This document shows positions 54,117-62,450 of a DNA stretch of 64,000 nucleotides, piece by piece (within the stretch, counting starts at the first letter, position 1; each line of letters begins with the position of its first letter). Made by a program: the position numbers and the translations under genes. The notes beneath the pieces are model-generated. The model was not told the DNA's origin, did not search any database, and worked only from the letters and a program-made list of their open reading frames with translations. Source of the stretch: Fibrobacterota bacterium (GTDB taxonomy: Bacteria; Fibrobacterota; Chitinivibrionia; Chitinivibrionales; Chitinispirillaceae); NCBI GenBank assembly GCA_023412475.1, contig JAEYNR010000061.1, positions 62,001 through 126,000 of the forward strand. The letters run 5' to 3'.

Positions 54117-56958
54117 GATTAGAAAAGAACTTCTGGATGCACTAAGCTCAAGAAAAAGGCCATATAGTATAAAAAATGAGTTAACGACACTGGAGTATTC
54201 ACAGGAAGAAATCGAAAGGTGTCTTTCACAAGGTATTCCGGAAGATGAAAACGATTATGAAATTCGCCAGTGGAGATTAATTTTTTCAATTTGGGATAAT
54301 GCTGAAGGTTCATGGACCGAAAATACCAGACCATGCTCGAAAGAAAGAAGAAATATCATTTTAGGAAAGTTAGAAATTGAAGGAACACAACTATATAAAA
54401 GCATTTGTGATAATATACCGTTAAACGAAAATAAAATAGGTCCTGCTGTTATATCGGAAAACAAAGATCATGAAGACTGGATACAACCAAACCGTTTTCA
54501 TCAATTTGGATATTGGACAAGATATGTGCAGCACTTAAAGAATGTAAAAAACTGGAATAGTGATGCGATTGATAGCTTAGATAAAAGCACTACAAGAATC
54601 CTTAATCATCTGATTGATCCAATGGGTGGTGAACTGCGAAAAACGAAAGGTTTAGTAGTCGGGTATGTTCAAAGTGGAAAGACAGCTAATTACAGTGCAT
54701 TGATCGCCAAAGCTATTGATGTCGGATACCAGATGATTATTGTATTATCAGGACGCACAAACATACTCCGTGATCAAACCCAGGCCAGACTCGACATGGA
54801 AGTTATTGGCTGGGATGGTCTCGATGAAGGAGAAAAAGAAGAGTATGAAATTATAAGCCAACGGGATAATCAAAACTATCGTGAGAAATTTGTTTCTGGT
54901 GAAATCAGGTTACCTTCAAAGCCGATTATACGTCTTACAAAAGCAAAAATGGATTTTGATCAAGGATCGATCGCACTGAAAAACAATGGGATTCCTAGCG
55001 TTTTGGTAATAAAAAAAAATAACAGCATTCTGAAAAAAATCGCTAAAGTATTAGGAGAATCAGAATGGAAAAACAAACCAGTTCTCCTTATAGATGACGA
55101 AGCAGATGATGCATCGATCAATACTAATAATCCTGAAAAGATTCCTACTGTAATATCTGCACTTATCGCAAAGATATTAAGAGCATCAGATGGTTCTCAA
55201 TATGTAGGATACACTGCAACACCCTATGCAAATGTCTTCATTCGCCCAGACGAACTGGAGGAGCTTTTCCCTAATGATTTCGTAATATGTCTTGAGCGTC
55301 CAAACCATTATATGGGAGCACTGGAATTCTTTGATATCAGCGATTGTCATTCTGAACCAGATGGCGTGAATACAAAAGGAAACGAAGATGCTCATATTAG
55401 AGTCATAACCGAGACCGAAATACAGAAGACTGGAATATGGGACAACACGCCAAAATTGGATAATGCAATTCATTCTTTCATGCTTGCAGGTGCCATAAAG
55501 TGGTGGAGAGAAGAAAGCCACCAAGGAAAATTTAAACATCATACCATGCTTATAAATACAGACCTGTTGACAGAAAAACATGATGACATTGCTCGTGAAG
55601 TTGAAGGTCTTCTTGAAGAACTCTATCCAATTAACAATCTCACTGATACAAGTCGAAAGAAAATGATAAAGTTATGGGAAGAAGATTTTAAGCCAATTTG
55701 CTCATATTATAATAGAGGCGAACCGATGCCTGCATCCTGGAATGAGATTGAACCATATATATGCAAGACCATCACCAGAATCAATGCAGAAAAAGTAAAG
55801 ATTGTAAACCATAAAAACAACGAAGATACTCCTGATTTTGAAATCCCTGGAGGAATCTGGGCTATACTTGTTGGTGGTTCAAAGCTTTCACGAGGATACA
55901 CAATTGAGGGGCTTACTACAACTTATTTTTCCCGAAAACCTGGGCAGCTTGATACTCTCGTACAAATGGCACGCTGGTATGGATATAGAAAGGGGTATCG
56001 CGATTTGGTCCGTTTATTTATACCCGAATTTCTTCCCAGAGGGAAATCAAAGCAAAATTTTAAAAAAACAAAAGTGGTAAAAAAATACCATCTCCTTGAA
56101 GCCTTTCGATTTGGTGCAATGGTAGAGGAATCGTTTCGTACTAACCTTTTTGAGTATTCAAAAACACTTAAACCTGAGGATATTCCTCCTTTAGTTCAAT
56201 ATGAATTTAAAGATATTCCACACAAATTCACATATTTAAAGCCCACAGCTCCAAATAAGAAAAGATATGCCACATATAAAACTACTTACCTTGGCGGCGT
56301 AATTAGAACTGCAACAAGAATTGGTGGAATCAATTGCAGAGCATATAATGAATTGAAATTGATGGAATACGCAAATACATGTGAAGACGGCCTGACTGAT
56401 ATCACACTTAGGTTTGAAGGAATAGAAGAACAGAAAGCCATTACTGGATCCTCAACGTCGAAAGCTTATCTTAATTTTCTGGAAAATGTTAAATATTCTG
56501 ACATTGATCCAAATCATTGCCCAAAAGTTATTGAAGAACAAAAAACTGCCTTGAATGAGATGCCACCTCTTCCATGGCGAATTATTATGTTTAGAAGGCA
56601 AATAGATCCTTATCGTGTATTCCCTGGACGCAAACATGATCTTCCAAAATGGACAAGAAACTATAAAAATCCCACAGATGGAATTCTAATTTATGATAAG
56701 CCCCTTGATCCCGGGCACAAAAAGATTTCTGCTTGGTTAGCACATCATCCCGAAGGATTAGACTTGAACACATCTGATAGCCCGACTTTGAGACTGAGAA
56801 ATTTAAATGCAGGCGTTACATATATCGTCCCGTTTTCAAGAAATGAAAATCCCGAAGATATGTTTTTCTTATGGTGCGCTATTTATCCCGGACGGGGTTC
56901 TGCAGGTGTTTATCAGGTGATCCATCACACAGCAGCAGGAAAAGTAGTATACCAATAA
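54109..56958 (+). CDS. Z1-domain superfamily II helicase-like ATPase
   Basis: 949 residues from ATG 54109 (GGAG six bases upstream); earlier in-frame starts lie deep in the previous gene. Walker A GYVQSGKTANYSALIAKA at about 185 and Walker B VLLIDDEADDASINTNN at about 325 are followed by YVGYTATPYANVFI (motif III). The Z1 domain follows near 590-630, with SKLSRGYTIEGLTTTYFSRK and TLVQMARWYGYRKGYRDLVR. Z1 proteins were predicted to be DNA-translocating motors in restriction-modification clusters that also contain MutL/MORC-type ATPases. It sits between the nuclease and the methyltransferase, fitting a motor-dependent restriction complex. Confidence 0.92.
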   Translation: MVEIRKELLDALSSRKRPYSIKNELTTLEYSQEEIERCLSQGIPEDENDYEIRQWRLIFSIWDNAEGSWTENTRPCSKERRNIILGKLEIEGTQLYKSICDNIPLNENKIGPAVISENKDHEDWIQPNRFHQFGYWTRYVQHLKNVKNWNSDAIDSLDKSTTRILNHLIDPMGGELRKTKGLVVGYVQSGKTANYSALIAKAIDVGYQMIIVLSGRTNILRDQTQARLDMEVIGWDGLDEGEKEEYEIISQRDNQNYREKFVSGEIRLPSKPIIRLTKAKMDFDQGSIALKNNGIPSVLVIKKNNSILKKIAKVLGESEWKNKPVLLIDDEADDASINTNNPEKIPTVISALIAKILRASDGSQYVGYTATPYANVFIRPDELEELFPNDFVICLERPNHYMGALEFFDISDCHSEPDGVNTKGNEDAHIRVITETEIQKTGIWDNTPKLDNAIHSFMLAGAIKWWREESHQGKFKHHTMLINTDLLTEKHDDIAREVEGLLEELYPINNLTDTSRKKMIKLWEEDFKPICSYYNRGEPMPASWNEIEPYICKTITRINAEKVKIVNHKNNEDTPDFEIPGGIWAILVGGSKLSRGYTIEGLTTTYFSRKPGQLDTLVQMARWYGYRKGYRDLVRLFIPEFLPRGKSKQNFKKTKVVKKYHLLEAFRFGAMVEESFRTNLFEYSKTLKPEDIPPLVQYEFKDIPHKFTYLKPTAPNKKRYATYKTTYLGGVIRTATRIGGINCRAYNELKLMEYANTCEDGLTDITLRFEGIEEQKAITGSSTSKAYLNFLENVKYSDIDPNHCPKVIEEQKTALNEMPPLPWRIIMFRRQIDPYRVFPGRKHDLPKWTRNYKNPTDGILIYDKPLDPGHKKISAWLAHHPEGLDLNTSDSPTLRLRNLNAGVTYIVPFSRNENPEDMFFLWCAIYPGRGSAGVYQVIHHTAAGKVVYQ

Positions 56959-56971
56959 TTAAAAAAATCAC

Positions 56972-58504
56972 ATGGATGAATTAATGAAAAATATTCCCTT
57001 AATTGACATTTTCGCCGGTCCAGGTGGGCTTGGCGAGGGTTTTTCAAAGTATATGATCAAAGAACAATATCCATTTTCAATATGCCTTAGCATTGAAATG
57101 GATGAATTTGCTCACGCAACTTTGCTATTGAGAAGTTTTTACAGGCAGTTCCATAACGCAGCCCCTAAAGAATATTACTCCTACCTCCGGGGTGAAATTA
57201 GCAGAGAAAAGCTTTTCGCCGCTCATCCGCATGCTGCAGAGAAAGCCTGTGCTGAGGCGATGCATGCAGAGCTTGGAGGAAAAAATTTCCCTCCAGAAGT
57301 GATCGATAAAAAGATAGCACAAGTTTTAGGCAAAGAACATAAATGGGTTTTAATTGGTGGCCCACCATGTCAAGCATATTCTATAGTGGGACGTGCACGC
57401 AGAAGAAATGACAAAGGCTTCTATAAGGATCCCAAGCATTATTTGTATAAAGAATACCTTCGAATTCTGGCAAAACATTCTCCTGCTGCATTCGTCATGG
57501 AGAATGTTAAGGGTATTCTTTCAGCTAGAGAGGAATCTGGAGATCCAATTTTCGATAAAATTATTAAAGACCTGTGCCATCCCAACTTGAGTATAGGTAA
57601 TGTAAACGGGAAGCACTGGAATTATCGGATCTATTCTTTAGTATCTGGTGAGCGCCAATTATCTACTCCAGCTCCTGCAGATTTCGTTGTACGTTGTGAA
57701 GATTATGGTATCCCGCAAGCTCGCCATCGCGTGATAATACTCGGGATTCGTGAGGACATTGAAGCAATCCCTAAAACATTGATTCCTCAGAAACGTGTTC
57801 CAATACAACAGGTTCTTTACGGCATTCCTAAAATTCACTCTGAGCTTTCCAGAAGAGAGCGTTCTGAAATGAGCTGGGGTCCTTGGATAAAGCATATTGA
57901 AAAATCATTATGGTTCAGTGAATTAGACAACGCAAGTGGTATTAAAGGAGAAATCCGTCGCAAAATAAAAGAGTGTGATGAGCAAACCTGTTGTGGTTCA
58001 GACAATTTCCCGATTAAGAGCAAGGCAAAATACAGAGCCGACTGGTTTTTAGACAATAGCCTTCAGGTTACTCTGAATCACAAATCTCGAACACATATGG
58101 CTAGTGACCTTCATCGCTATTTTTTTTGTTCATGTTTTGCTGAACTGTATGGTCGTTCACCAAATTTGTCTGATTTCCCACTATCATTACTTCCTAAACA
58201 TAAAAACGTAAGTCGCGCAATAAAGGATAGCCCTTTTTTGGACAGGTTTCGTGTTCAAGTCTCTTCAAGGCCAGCAACTACTATAACTTCACACATATCG
58301 AAAGATGGACATTATTTTATACACCCGGATCCTACACAGTGCAGAAGCTTTACTGTGCGCGAAGCTGCAAGAATACAAACGTTCCCTGATAATTATTTCT
58401 TTGAGGGGCCAAGAACTAAACAGTTTCATCAGGTGGGAAATGCAGTCCCCCCACTACTAGCCTATCAAATTGCAGAAATAGTCTTCGATTTACTTAAGGT
58501 TTGA
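56972..58504 (+). CDS. C5 cytosine DNA methyltransferase
   Basis: 510 residues. Canonical motifs are in order: DIFAGPGGLGEGF (I, near 12-24), GGPPCQAYSIVGRARRR (IV, catalytic Cys, near 128), FVMENVKG (VI), IPQARHRVIILG (VIII, near 248), FTVREAARIQTFPD (IX) and HQVGNAVPPLLAYQIA (X, near 488). A long insert between motifs I and IV (residues 50-125, many Ala/His/Lys) is a feature of methyltransferases in Z1 clusters. It should mark host DNA against the cassette's nuclease. The recognition sequence cannot be read from the protein. It starts 13 bases after the Z1 stop. Confidence 0.95.
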   Translation: MDELMKNIPLIDIFAGPGGLGEGFSKYMIKEQYPFSICLSIEMDEFAHATLLLRSFYRQFHNAAPKEYYSYLRGEISREKLFAAHPHAAEKACAEAMHAELGGKNFPPEVIDKKIAQVLGKEHKWVLIGGPPCQAYSIVGRARRRNDKGFYKDPKHYLYKEYLRILAKHSPAAFVMENVKGILSAREESGDPIFDKIIKDLCHPNLSIGNVNGKHWNYRIYSLVSGERQLSTPAPADFVVRCEDYGIPQARHRVIILGIREDIEAIPKTLIPQKRVPIQQVLYGIPKIHSELSRRERSEMSWGPWIKHIEKSLWFSELDNASGIKGEIRRKIKECDEQTCCGSDNFPIKSKAKYRADWFLDNSLQVTLNHKSRTHMASDLHRYFFCSCFAELYGRSPNLSDFPLSLLPKHKNVSRAIKDSPFLDRFRVQVSSRPATTITSHISKDGHYFIHPDPTQCRSFTVREAARIQTFPDNYFFEGPRTKQFHQVGNAVPPLLAYQIAEIVFDLLKV

Positions 58505-58508
58505 CCAC

Positions 58509-58916
58509 ATGGATCGGCTCACTAAAAAACATCGCAGCTGGAATATGTCTCGCATCAGATCAAAAAATACAAAACCAGAAATTGCTGTTCGATCAATTCT
58601 TCATGGATTGGGGTTCAGATTCAAACTTGGGCCAAGTAAGTTACCCGGAAAACCTGATGTTGTGCTTAGACGTTATAAGATCGCTGTATTTGTGCATGGT
58701 TGCTTTTGGCATCGGCATCAGCAATGTAAATATGCCTATATGCCTAAATCGAATATTGAGTTCTGGCAAGAAAAATTTAAAAAAAATATTACACGCGATA
58801 AACAAGTGGAAAAGGAACTAATTACAGTGGGTTGGAAACAAGTTGTCGTCTGGGAATGTGAATTGGCTGACAAGCAAAAGTTAGAAAAGCGTCTGAAGTT
58901 ACTCATAAAAAGTTGA
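58509..58916 (+). CDS. vsr: Vsr-family endonuclease
   Basis: 135 residues, the usual size. Typical Vsr sequence: RSWNMSRIRSKNTKPEIAVR, LPGKPDVVLRRYKIAVFVHG (catalytic Asp in GKPDV), CFWHRHQQCKY with metal/zinc His and Cys, FWQEKFKKNITRD and VVVWECEL. Vsr nicks T:G mismatches that arise by deamination of 5-methylcytosine, protecting the genome from the mutagenic effect of the methyltransferase just upstream (4 bases). Some relatives act as restriction enzymes; both roles are possible here. It is the last gene of the cassette. Confidence 0.95.
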   Translation: MDRLTKKHRSWNMSRIRSKNTKPEIAVRSILHGLGFRFKLGPSKLPGKPDVVLRRYKIAVFVHGCFWHRHQQCKYAYMPKSNIEFWQEKFKKNITRDKQVEKELITVGWKQVVVWECELADKQKLEKRLKLLIKS

Positions 58917-59303
58917 TTAATCTATGTCTAAACACTTAAAATTGGGGGATAATGACAAGATTGCACGTTATTAAAAGGATGTTGGTGTAAGGAACTGATC
59001 TTCACCATCATTAAATCGATTTTATCCCATTCCTAAACAACATTTATACACATGTATCTTTATTATCCTTATTAACTTATGAGTCTTTCCCGGTTCTCTG
59101 CCTTTTTTCTTGTTTGGAGTCTGGATTATTGCTCATCTGATTATTTCTTTACACAATGCCATTGCCAGTGCTTCACGTATTCTGCAAGAATACGGAATTT
59201 AAAAATGGTGGGTGATTAGAGCTTAATTTGGTGCTATATTTAAAAATAAGCGATTAATATGTGTTATTTATTTGCCACAAATAACAGGAAAAGGAGCTGC
59301 ACC
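58917..59303. other. 387-base region without a supported gene
   Basis: A 40-codon stretch around 59100-59200 reads like the end of a membrane protein (FLFGVWIIAHLIISLHNAIA) but starts behind a stop and has no initiation signals. No terminator hairpin was recognised after vsr. Confidence 0.45.
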
Positions 59304-60074
59304 ATGAATAAACCTGTTCTCTTAAAACTTAGTATTACCTCAAAACAAATACACATCCTGAGAGCAGTACTACTGATAACTTCTTTAGCGACAATTTTTT
59401 ATTCATGCAATAATGAAGCCCTCCCGACTACTCCGACTACTCTCCAGGAGCAGCTATCATTTACAGCTCAGGATACTGCAGATATTATAACACTTGCAAA
59501 AACGGTTTATCCGGGAGAAATTGAGAATATCATCATTTCAACAGCCAGAAGCATGTTTAATGGAAAAGGAAAGATTGAAGTGATGGCTTCAATAAAATCA
59601 CCTCCACTACTATCAAATTATGTTTATGTTACATTCAAACCAGAGCATATCAGCGATAAAATTAAACGCTACAGGAGTATATTCGTATCTAATATTACAT
59701 GGGAGGAATCGGAATATTTGCTTACCGTTAATTCCAAAATCATCAGAAACAACTGGATCACATCTTCAAACCGTCTTTCATCTTATGATAAAACCATATT
59801 AACACTGGATTCCTGTACCATAGAGGCAGTTGTTACCAATGCTGATATTGACACTGTAGAACACCTGCTTAATCTTATCAGTGCATCCTGCTATTCCATC
59901 GATTCTTTAAATGTCGATATGGAAGCCATTGATGTCAGAAAGGTTACTAAGGTTGAATGGCTGGCTGACTCTGAAACTTACAATGTTCTGCTTCTCAGCA
60001 GAGGCATTAGTTATTACATTCTTTATAAGGATGGAAAAGTGGTCTGCTTCCAATCGCTAATTCTCGTTTATTAA
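59304..60074 (+). CDS. lipoprotein of unknown function
   Basis: 256 residues from ATG 59304 with AAGGAG eight bases upstream. The signal peptide is of lipoprotein type (hydrophobic ILRAVLLITSLATIFYSC, lipobox FYSC), followed by an Asn/Pro/Thr-rich linker (NNEALPTTPTTLQEQ). The mature domain is mixed alpha/beta with no recognisable motif. It is a single gene, followed by a repeat region, and outside the restriction cassette. Confidence 0.65.
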   Translation: MNKPVLLKLSITSKQIHILRAVLLITSLATIFYSCNNEALPTTPTTLQEQLSFTAQDTADIITLAKTVYPGEIENIIISTARSMFNGKGKIEVMASIKSPPLLSNYVYVTFKPEHISDKIKRYRSIFVSNITWEESEYLLTVNSKIIRNNWITSSNRLSSYDKTILTLDSCTIEAVVTNADIDTVEHLLNLISASCYSIDSLNVDMEAIDVRKVTKVEWLADSETYNVLLLSRGISYYILYKDGKVVCFQSLILVY

Positions 60075-60139
60075 AGTTGTAATATTGCTGGCCTTCTCGG
60101 TTTTAGAACATTCTGTATTGCAGTTCGGGATGGACGGCA

Positions 60140-60535
60140 TTTTCAGCAGATCTTCTATGGACTTTGCGTTTTAGTCTCCTACTCTGAACACTTCGATATT
60201 CGATATTCGTTATTCGATATTCAATATTTGCAAATTAGCATGTAATTCGTGTGTCCTTTGCGGACTTTGCGTTTTAGTTTTCCACTCTGAACACTTCGAT
60301 ATTCGATATTCGATATTCGATATTCGATATTTGTTATTCGATATTTGTTATTCGATATTTGTTATTTGATATTTGATATTTGATATTTGATATTTGATAT
60401 TTGTTATTTGTTATTTGCAAATAGGCATGTAATTCGTGTATCCTCTGTGGACTTTGCGTTTTAGTTTCCCACTCTGAACACTTCGATATTCGATATTCGA
60501 TATTCGATATTCGATATTCGATATTCGATTGGGAT
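60140..60535. repeat. composite repeat: GATATTC heptamer arrays and 60-base spacers
   Basis: Three arrays of GATATTC/GATATTT units (about 60197-60231, 60295-60415 and 60484-60530) alternate with a spacer present three times. The spacer includes GGACTTTGCGTTTTAGT and CCACTCTGAACACTTC, and in two copies also GGCATGTAATTCGTGT or a close form. The heptamer leaves reading frames of the type NIEYRIS open on the minus strand, which are artefacts. Confidence 0.85.
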
Positions 60536-60558
60536 GGTACTGAATTCACTGTTTTTCG

Positions 60559-61932
60559 TTATCTGCCTGTATAGTCAGCAGTTACCTTTGTCCATCCCAG
60601 ATTTTTGTTCCCGATGATATACATTCCATAAGGGAGAGAGCGGATGGAGAAAACTCCTTTTCCTTTGATATCCGGAGCAGCCTGAGCTAATCTTTGTCCG
60701 TTTATGGTGGTGAGATATACAGTGCTGTGTTTTAAACCTGTTGAGCTGATTGTAAAAGAGATCCTGGAACCATTCGATTTAACCTTTATATTATCGGGCT
60801 GGCGATTTTGTTTCCCATTTGCTGTAAACGCGACTTTTGTAGCTGCAGTATCCCAGGAAAGTTTTTTCATGACAGTATCAACTATACTTCTGGCGATTGC
60901 AACATTGTCAGCCATTGAAGGATGCCAGTCACAACCGGTGTTCTCCACATTTGGGGGGAAAACGGCCTGAAATACCTGAGGGTGGTTTAAAGTACTGTTT
61001 TCCTTATCAACAACCTGTTTAACCAGTCTCTTAACATTTTCATCTGTGGTGGAAACGCAGGAAATTTTTGCTGAAGGGTAGTTTGTGATAATCCGATCAA
61101 TTAAATTGTGGTAGTTTTCCATAAACAGGTTGTCGCTGGGGTAGGGTTGAGTGGAAAAATCATTTGTTCCAAGACAGATAACCACCAGGTCGGGGATCCA
61201 TTTGGAAAAATCCCATTTCTTATCGGAGGCATCACCCAGAAGTGTTTCATAGTAATAAGAATATGGTTTATCAGAGCGAGTGTTTGGGTCATTGTAATTT
61301 CTGACCACTCCCTTGCCAGAGCATCCTAGAATGATGCTTTGTGCATGCAACGCCCTGGTGATAAGCATGGGAAATGCCTTATTGGCGTTAGTGAATCTGT
61401 GCAGAGATTGTGGATCACATGTGCGTTCCGGGCTTTCTATACCATAACCGGCAGTGTAAGAATCACCAATAAGCTCTATCTTTCGTGAGGGTTTTGCAGG
61501 AGCCTGGCCAAGAGTATTTCCATCGGCAAGGTAAAGCCCACTGAAAGTTGCCTTTGAATAGTGATCTTCACTTCGCAGGATAATCCGTATTGTATGCATT
61601 GAAGTAGAAAGACCGGTGCTGAAAATATGCTTCTGCTCAGAGCCGCAGTTAATCACCGTATCAATCTGCCCGTCAATTTCGATATCATACCATGCATTAT
61701 TATGTGACATTTTCATCCCGATGGTGGGTCCAGGGAAATTAGCTTCGATGACTGTACCGGACCAGTTGAAAACCGGGTTTGAAGGATCACTCATATCGAA
61801 ACGCCCGTAATAGTTGATTTGAGAGTTATTCGCTGGAATCAAAGTGTCAGCGAATGTATTGTTACAGAATCCAAAAACTATAAATAACAGAATTGAATTA
61901 ACACAGTTTAGCTGAGAGGCATATTTATTCAA
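60559..61932 (-). CDS. secreted carbohydrate esterase, family 2-like (SGNH)
   Basis: 457 residues from TTG 61932 with GGGAG six bases upstream; signal peptide LNCVNSILLFIVFGFCNNTF. An N-terminal jelly-roll (residues 35-145; YYGRFDMSDPSNPVFNWSGT and EIDGQIDTVI) precedes the catalytic domain with IELIGDSYTAGYGIES (Ser), VICLGTNDFS and CDWHPS (Asp-His). This two-domain layout is that of CE2 acetyl-xylan or glucomannan deacetylases. The final 80 residues (TVYLTTINGQRLAQAAPDIK, then SLPYGMYIIGN) are the sorting-type tail. It points to plant-polysaccharide use. Confidence 0.88.
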   Translation of the reverse strand: MNKYASQLNCVNSILLFIVFGFCNNTFADTLIPANNSQINYYGRFDMSDPSNPVFNWSGTVIEANFPGPTIGMKMSHNNAWYDIEIDGQIDTVINCGSEQKHIFSTGLSTSMHTIRIILRSEDHYSKATFSGLYLADGNTLGQAPAKPSRKIELIGDSYTAGYGIESPERTCDPQSLHRFTNANKAFPMLITRALHAQSIILGCSGKGVVRNYNDPNTRSDKPYSYYYETLLGDASDKKWDFSKWIPDLVVICLGTNDFSTQPYPSDNLFMENYHNLIDRIITNYPSAKISCVSTTDENVKRLVKQVVDKENSTLNHPQVFQAVFPPNVENTGCDWHPSMADNVAIARSIVDTVMKKLSWDTAATKVAFTANGKQNRQPDNIKVKSNGSRISFTISSTGLKHSTVYLTTINGQRLAQAAPDIKGKGVFSIRSLPYGMYIIGNKNLGWTKVTADYTGR

Positions 61933-62450
61933 TTAAGACTCCCTTTTTTTGGACATTCTTCAGGTAATTACAGAAGCGGGGACTACTTCTTTGGCTTGAT
62001 GATAAGGTCCTCACTTTCCTCCGTCCCTAAAGACCAATATAATAACAGTTTTGAATGGATAAAGATTGTTTCCTTTTGTGGGGCGATTTGTTCATACAAT
62101 TATAACATCATCAATTCAGGCATAACTTGCAAAAAAACATGCTGTTATTTGGGTTGAGCCATAAATACATAATTCGCATATTAGTTTAAATTCTTTTTTC
62201 GATAACTAACCACTATTATTTTGCTATACCTGAAATAAATGCCAATGATTCTTTAGAGCGTCTTTGTTTTACCTCTTTTGCCTGAGGGAGCCACAGACTA
62301 TTGGACCACATTAGCCTTGAGATATGATGAACGAGAGTCAAATCACCAATATTTTGGGTTATCTGTTATTGAATACCAAAGAATTTGTTCGTTATCAGCT
62401 ATTACTTTGTTTATCGTTTATTGCTTTAAACTGTTAAGGAAATCTCTTTC
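61933..62450. other. 518-base region between divergent genes, no gene seen
   Basis: AT-rich, with only short spurious frames. It must contain promoters for the CE2 gene and the helicase gene. No hairpin or repeat of note. Confidence 0.5.

Noticed and set aside
58501..58821. 106-codon frame overlapping vsr
   Set aside because: Out of frame with the clear Vsr sequence in the same place.
60140..60535. CRISPR-like array
   Set aside because: Units are seven-base tandem repeats and the spacer is itself repeated, not unique; no cas genes are nearby.
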